A DNA stretch of 64,000 bases, from NCBI RefSeq assembly GCF_963966145.1, contig NC_091046.1:41974001-42038000 (forward strand). The letters run 5' to 3'. Under the pieces are notes generated by a model. The model was not told the DNA's origin and searched no databases. It saw only the letters and a list, made by a program, of their open reading frames with translations. How positions within the stretch are numbered: position 1 is the stretch's first letter; each line of letters begins with the position of its first letter. The stretch is from Tenebrio molitor (lineage: Eukaryota; Arthropoda; Insecta; Coleoptera; Tenebrionidae). The position numbers were made by a program, and so were the translations under genes. This document shows, one piece after another, positions 61,101 to 64,000 of this stretch.

Positions 61101-63654
61101 AAGGTTGTTTGTTCTTGTTACATAATTCCCGACGAGGTGTTTCAAGTGAAAACGCAAAAAGCTCTCTTTAGATGGAAAATAATACCACTTTTATGTGACA
61201 GATAAATGGTACAGTAAAATCTCACACGTGGCTTCAAAGGCGAGAATTAATTGAGAATCAGATTGTAAATAAGCCGTATCTATTTGTGAGCATCTTCACT
61301 CAGTACTGATGGTAATGAGCTCGCATTGAGTAATAAGTTTTTGCACAGACGATGGTCACCACAATTTGATACATGGCCAAGCGCAATTTGCAGGCGATTA
61401 ATCTTGTTAAATGCTAAAAAACGGCATTAATTCAATTTAGAAAAAATCTCTCAGCTCGGAAGCTCCGTCGGCGAGCACGCTAACACTTCTCCGGTGATTA
61501 GCAAAATGAGTGTGGGTTTTATGCGACCTCGTGAACGGGGTGATTGTCTGGGGGTTGCAACCTATCAGAAATCAATAGTGCAGATAAAGCTCGCCTAAAT
61601 GCGATCTGGCAGCGAATGGAAATTACGGAAGACCGCACAATCTGTGGACTTATCGGAAACAAATCGATAAAGAAACGCAAAAGGGAGGAATTTAAACAGT
61701 ATAGACTGTCGACGAGAAATTAAATTAGTCGCTTCATTTAAACTTGCCCCTACAAAAAAATATTTCCAGTTTGTTTTGGCGAAATTTTACTTCCGTTTAA
61801 TCTGATAAAGAGCCGCTCGACATTCGCAAAGTTGGAAACGAAAGAGAATTGAAGAAGTTCCAAAATTAGTGCCAAACGAGTATCACGTTGGATTTTTTTT
61901 GAACATTCCGAGAGACGTTAATTAGATTTGTAAAGTGCAAGAACGAGAGCTAACGGATGTGCCGCCTTTTTGCCAGAAGGAAACTTCCAATCCGACTAAT
62001 TGTTCGTGTGGGGTTGTAATTGCAGTGAAGGGGCGAATTTATGGTAAGTGGTCGTTTATTAGAGGACACGGTTATCATAGCGACTCCACATTTCCTGAGC
62101 TTCCTTGCGTGTTTTCCTCGAAGGAAGCCGGGTCGGGTCCATTGTCGTTCACGAATTAATGTCGTGTGTCGTCGCAATCTCTGCCAAGAAGCGTTTGCAT
62201 TCATTAAATTAAAAACGACAACATTCTGGCAGATACACAAATGATGTCACGACAACGGTGACGTCCCGCAAGTGCAATCTTCCACTTCTTTTATATTTAA
62301 CCGTCGGTAAATGTAATGGCGTCCCGGTGGAGGGGGCCCCACGCCACTGCCGAATCTATAATTGAATGGTGCAAAATATATTGGCCACTCATATTTTCCA
62401 TCGATATTGTGCCAACGTCGACAACACGAAGAGATGATGACAGCCGGAGCAACAATATTCCCTGATATGTCATATCGATTGCCGGCAGAACACTTGGAGA
62501 TCTTGAAGGGGCAAAACACATTTTTCAGGATGTGACAGTTGCATTATGAGGGAAAACGCTGCCGCAGCAAGAGCGGGATCCTCTCTCGATTCCTGACCCT
62601 ATTTGTAGGAGGCCGGATTGTAAACAATTCCCGCAAACAGAGAACGCTTCCCCAATTATTCCTGCCGAGCAACAAAACGTCGTCCAACTAACAATCAGTT
62701 TTTGACAGGTTGTAGTAGGCGCGAATTCTTTGGCAGGATGACAAGAGGGGAAACTTTCCCGGCAGTCGGGAAGGCGGAAGACGTTCGTACTGACCTTCTT
62801 GTTCGACTTGAATACTGCACATTTGAAAACGTTGGAAGCTCCGTCCCTAGCTATGTAACTAAATATCTTCAGGTCCTGAGAATCGTGTGATACGTAAAAT
62901 ATTCTATAGATGGGGTGCGACAGGAGGAGGGGCTTGCCGTCGTCCAGCCAGTGTTTCCTCTGGAAAAAAAAAGCTCCGGTGAGTTATCGCAGCGGGACAG
63001 ATGCAAATTGAAACCGGCACGCACAGATGTGTTTCGAGCGTATTTACCAAAGAAATTGGAAAACAACACGACGCACGTGAAATTTTCACAAGGAGATTAA
63101 CGGTTTTCCGAAGCGTGGGGAGCACCGGCTCATTAAATTGTTTATTGTCGATGGCAATCAGCGAAAACTGGCGGATAATGATGCAGGGCGGGATGTGTGA
63201 AAGCTGGCGATAAACATGAAACGGCGGAGCTTTTGCAAAGAACGAGGTCGGACTTATAACCTGGAGAAAAATGTGTAGTGACAAAAGGAAAGCCCGGGAA
63301 AATAAAACTCTTTAATAAAAATCTAGTGTTTTCCCCTTTCCCATCCAGGCCATTTGCCGGGGCCACAACCGTTAAAAGTATTTTCTTGTACGTGCAGTCG
63401 GAATACAAAAGTTTCAACATCTCCCCCCTGTTACCTTTTTCTTTTTCCTGAGCGTAACCTTAACACCATCCACCGAGACCTCTATTGTCACCTTCTTCTT
63501 CTTAATTCCCTTCGCTTTAAATTCATACTGAAACAAACATTAATTTAATCAGACCGGAGGGCCGTAAATCTCCACGACTTACGCGTATCCTCCGCATGGC
63601 CGCCACGATTTCCACCCTGCTGGTCGGCCGGGGCACGTCCAACATCCCGATGTA
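36297..63654 (-). CDS. NOS1AP: NOS1AP/CAPON adaptor protein, long form, 5' end off window
   Basis: NOS1AP is a cytosolic scaffold with an N-terminal PTB domain and a C-terminal region that in vertebrates binds neuronal nitric oxide synthase; it also links to Scribble-type polarity complexes (family knowledge). Exons on the minus strand: 63583-63654, 63435-63527, 62795-62959, 50097-50268, 40807-40958, 40543-40755, 39202-39351 and 36297-37172, all GT-AG and in phase. The PTB exons read LDVPRPTSRVEIVAAMRRIR, FKAKGIKKKKVTIEVSVDGV, IYRIFYVSHDSQDLKIFSYI and SQAMRVVRTIGQAFEVCHKL, near-identical to vertebrate NOS1AP. A coiled coil follows (LMREQLEQQ, LQLAREQLAAEQ, RLEAQARTHQLLIHNRELLD). The first PTB exon lies right of base 64000. 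It has no vertebrate-type C-terminal PDZ ligand. Confidence 0.96.
36418..36477 (-). repeat. 18-base coding tandem repeat in NOS1AP
   Basis: Three near-identical 18-base units (plus strand GAGTCTCAAATTATCACC with small changes), encoding Asn-Leu-Arg-Leu-Gly-Asp repeats, followed by a diverged LGDELR. The frame is kept because the unit is a multiple of three. Confidence 0.9.
37173..39201. other. NOS1AP last intron
   Basis: 2.0 kb. Contains the MITE at 37917-38179; otherwise no gene or element seen. Confidence 0.6.
37917..38179. mobile_element. MITE, 263 bases, CTATAGTTGGCGCGGCG ends
   Basis: Left CTATAGTTGGCGCGGCGAAC then CACTGGAGT; the right end inverted reads CTATAGTTGGCGCGGCGACC then CACTGGAGT. 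Terminal repeat about 29 bases with one mismatch, so probably recent. TA or TATA could be the target duplication. Confidence 0.9.
39202..39351 (-). CDS. NOS1AP: NOS1AP exon, second half of coiled coil
   Basis: 50 codons between cgtgcag and gtaggt, phase 0. It reads SARLEAQARTHQLLIHNREL and LDHISALVAHLQGGEKAGQQ, matching RLEAQARVHQLLLQNRDLLQHISLL of the family. Confidence 0.96.
39352..40542. other. NOS1AP intron
   Basis: 1.2 kb between the two coiled-coil exons. I see no element or second gene. Confidence 0.6.
40543..40755 (-). CDS. NOS1AP: NOS1AP exon, first half of coiled coil
   Basis: 71 codons, phase 0 at both ends. A Ser/Gly linker (SDVLTSGSGSGGSNSL) is followed by HHELQLMREQLEQQSQQTQ and MAQLQLAREQLAAEQ. 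The LQLLREQLAAE-type heptads are a hallmark of NOS1AP. Confidence 0.95.
40807..40958 (-). CDS. NOS1AP: NOS1AP exon, linker
   Basis: Acceptor tttgcag, donor gtgagc. Two bases complete an Asp codon with the previous exon, then 50 codons: LMSEGASDKMSLPPDDGSFR, DSYTDTKSCKPHQLDILPPP, PSTNTRKSPL. A disordered proline/serine-rich linker between PTB and coiled coil. Confidence 0.92.
40959..50096. other. NOS1AP intron, 9.1 kb
   Basis: Mostly AT-rich. 43.2-44.1 kb and 46.0-47.1 kb are less AT-rich but hold only chance frames. 47.4-48.7 kb is rich in GAGAT/ATCTC words, and 48318-48366 is a 24-base tandem duplication. Confidence 0.5.
48318..48366. repeat. 24-base tandem duplication
   Basis: GATTTCAACGTTCTCAAAAT occurs twice head to tail. 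Confidence 0.9.
50097..50268 (-). CDS. NOS1AP: NOS1AP exon, last PTB helix
   Basis: Acceptor gttacag, donor gtaagt. It reads SQAMRVVRTIGQAFEVCHKL, the long C-terminal helix of the PTB fold, then an acidic linker (NDNLDQDEQDTL, DRLSDVTSDKPKR). It is shared by the long form and the short form, because both the 62.8 kb exon and the 50.35-50.94 kb exon end in phase 0. Confidence 0.97.
50347..50940 (-). CDS. NOS1AP: NOS1AP alternative first coding exon (short form)
   Basis: 198 codons from ATG at 50940 to donor gtctgt after 50347, phase 0, joining to SQAMR. It starts MSKEGRMVRARHASLEMPDP, continues VVVKKKQDVLTKARNKLMNL, TMTQATIDYFFKHCPNKDKN and KKLSFREPEIVSCMKHHHHK, and ends SSSYCNGILHRTPSFDDADL. 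The sequence is basic, serine-rich, without a known domain or signal peptide. The short protein would have 718 residues and keep only the last PTB helix. A six-codon upstream reading frame (50933-50953) overlaps the ATG. It lies within the 12.5 kb intron of the long form, so an internal promoter near 51 kb is inferred. The opposite strand is open for 252 codons, a composition shadow. Confidence 0.85.
50933..50953 (-). promoter_or_regulatory. Start-overlapping upstream ORF in NOS1AP short form
   Basis: On the minus strand an ATG at 50953 opens six codons and stops with TAA formed from the ATGAGTAA of the main start. Translating it would carry ribosomes past the main ATG at 50940, a layout that commonly lowers output of the main frame. 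Visible in sequence; effect inferred. Confidence 0.45.
52826..52966. repeat. Palindrome with loop aagccgcgtagcggcgag
   Basis: Arms AATAGTATATTAAAACATAA then GTTGCAGAAGGCATCTATTC, and inverted AATAGTATAAAAGATTCGTT then GCAGAAGGTCATTCAAGCAC. The loop complement is CTCGCCGCTACGCGGCTTG. Outer edge AATAGTATA matches other members. Confidence 0.85.
54421..54653. repeat. Repeat A, copy 1
   Basis: Begins ATAAAAAATCTGTTTAAA and ends CCAGTTGCCGACCACGAC. Directly abuts repeat B on its right. Matched by copy 2 at 55136-55395, which has an extra block near 55225. Confidence 0.9.
54653..55135. repeat. Repeat B, copy 1 (between two A copies)
   Basis: Begins CGGAAGACGCTCCCGGAG and ends GATTTTCACCGATTC. About ten differences by eye over 400 bases from the copy at 59137-59582, plus an extra block of about 45 AT-rich bases near 55065-55115. 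Confidence 0.92.
55136..55395. repeat. Repeat A, copy 2
   Basis: Same orientation as copy 1 and starts exactly where B ends, so B is bracketed by direct A repeats. Its 3' part (GTATATTATCATTCAGAGTA, then GGTCTTTTTGTGCTTCG) is also the left arm of the palindrome that continues to 55470. Confidence 0.9.
55330..55470. repeat. Palindrome overlapping repeat A copy 2
   Basis: Left arm CAGTATATTATCATTCAGAG then TAGGTCTTTTTGTGC; right arm GCACAAAAAGACTCACTTCT then ACTCTTAATGATATAATTTA, around cgcccagttgccgaccacg. A solo right arm is at about 52715-52790. Confidence 0.75.
59137..59582. repeat. Repeat B, copy 2 (solo)
   Basis: 446 bases in the same orientation as copy 1, 4.5 kb away, not flanked by repeat A. 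It carries no long open frame. Confidence 0.92.
60697..60836. repeat. Palindrome with loop ccactcgcctacggctcgtg
   Basis: Arms CGTATAATGGCTATTATTCA and inverted CGTATAATGGTGGCTATTAT then TCAAGAGGATGA. Outer edges AAAAAGTATAAT and GTACTATTCC. The clearest form of the shared loop. Confidence 0.85.
62795..62959 (-). CDS. NOS1AP: NOS1AP exon, PTB core
   Basis: 55 codons, phase 0 at both ends, acceptor tttccag and donor gtcagt. It reads RKHWLDDGKPLLLSHP, IYRIFYVSHDSQDLKIFSYI, ARDGASNVFKCAVFKSNKK. This is the most conserved part of the family and identifies the gene without doubt. Confidence 0.98.
62960..63434. other. NOS1AP intron between PTB exons
   Basis: 475 bases, ordinary intron sequence; open frames here on either strand are fragments overlapping exon shadows. 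Confidence 0.6.
63435..63527 (-). CDS. NOS1AP: NOS1AP exon, PTB lysine-rich strands
   Basis: 31 codons between tttcag and gtaaca. It reads YEFKAKGIKKKKVTIEVSVD and GVKVTLRKKKK, matching the basic beta-strand pair of the NOS1AP PTB domain. The upstream intron (63528-63582) is only 55 bases. Confidence 0.96.
63583..63654 (-). CDS. NOS1AP: NOS1AP exon, PTB domain first strands
   Basis: 24 codons between ttgcag and gtaagt, phase 0 at both ends. It reads YIGMLDVPRPTSRVEIVAAM and RRIR. It corresponds to the KYVGSLDVPRPNSRVEIV stretch of vertebrate NOS1AP; upstream PTB sequence must be in an exon beyond the window. Confidence 0.96.
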
Positions 63655-64000
63655 CTGCAAATAAAAACGGGAATTAGACCGGGATCAAGCGGGACAATTC
63701 ACGGGAGCGTTCCCTTCTCACGTTAATAAATAAACAAAGAAACAAATTTAGCGCCCGGAAAATTTCGACGATCCGGCGTGTTATCGTTGGCACCTTTGTT
63801 CCGGGAATTCCCCGATGCACTGCTCGAGACCAAATTGCCAAATCGATACCACATTTTGGATTGACGAAATATTGACCGACGGACGGATTTATCGCCGCCT
63901 CTGAATCGGTTGGCACTCAGCTCTCTGGCAATTTCCCGATTTATTACGGAAGCGTCGGTCTGCGAAATGGTGCAGTTTGCCTAATTTCGGGACCGAGTTG
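63655..64000. other. NOS1AP intron, partial
   Basis: 346 bases upstream of the first visible PTB exon. No exon-like reading with NOS1AP character; the missing PTB N-terminus must lie further right. Confidence 0.6.

Larger units (their letters stand above)
50941..62794. other. NOS1AP intron upstream of the alternative first exon
   Basis: 50.95-51.4 kb is GC-richer and is the likely promoter/5' leader of the short form, though no core promoter motif is convincing. Further right lie palindromes (52.8, 55.3, 60.7 kb) and the A-B-A and B duplications (54.4-55.4, 59.1 kb). 55.5-59.1 kb and 60.9-62.8 kb show nothing I can name. Confidence 0.5.

Overview
The window is AT-rich nuclear DNA from an animal, almost certainly an insect. 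Coding exons are short and relatively GC-rich, with GT-AG introns ranging from about 50 bases to more than 12 kb. The introns are full of small TA-flanked inverted-repeat elements, and there is a short TTAGG (insect telomere-type) run. A beetle is my best guess, but the order is not proven. All three genes I can support lie on the minus strand. I found no plus-strand gene, no RNA gene that I can defend, no CRISPR array and no intact transposase or reverse transcriptase.

Layout from right to left, which is the direction of transcription. (1) 63654 to 36297: the 3' part of a NOS1AP/CAPON-type adaptor gene. Three exons at 63.6-62.8 kb encode most of a PTB domain. After a 12.5 kb intron follow the last PTB helix exon (50.1-50.3 kb), a coiled-coil region (40.5 and 39.2 kb) and a large terminal exon (36.3-37.2 kb). 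A separate 198-codon exon at 50347-50940 splices in phase into the last PTB helix exon, so it looks like an alternative first exon giving a form without most of the PTB domain. (2) 34178 to 468: a Tmc (transmembrane channel-like) gene. Six exons are certain or nearly so (13.37 kb down to 0.47 kb); three further exons at 34.0, 29.8 and 19.6 kb fit in phase as its hydrophilic N-terminus. The gene continues off the left edge. The exon at 1016-1262 needs one extra base to stay in frame. (3) 10622 to 2173: a complete four-exon secreted lipase of the pancreatic-lipase family (333 residues, full Ser-Asp-His triad), nested in the same orientation inside the 11.4 kb Tmc intron.

The rest is intron and intergenic DNA. 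It holds at least seven TA-flanked MITE-like elements with terminal inverted repeats (5.8, 7.7, 13.9, 14.8, 15.5, 25.9 and 37.9 kb), a pair of related 280-base elements (25.5 and 28.4 kb), two long foldbacks (15.9 and 22.0 kb), a direct duplication of about 450 bases in a NOS1AP intron (54.7 and 59.1 kb), and a dispersed set of about nine palindromes. Those palindromes share outer ends and a GC-rich loop of the form CTCG-TACG-CTCGTG, while their arms differ from locus to locus. This palindrome family is the least explained structure in the window and the best candidate for something undescribed.

The three proteins do not form a pathway. NOS1AP is a neuronal scaffold, Tmc a mechanosensory channel subunit, and the lipase a secreted digestive or lipid-handling enzyme. 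Their closeness is a matter of gene order and nesting.
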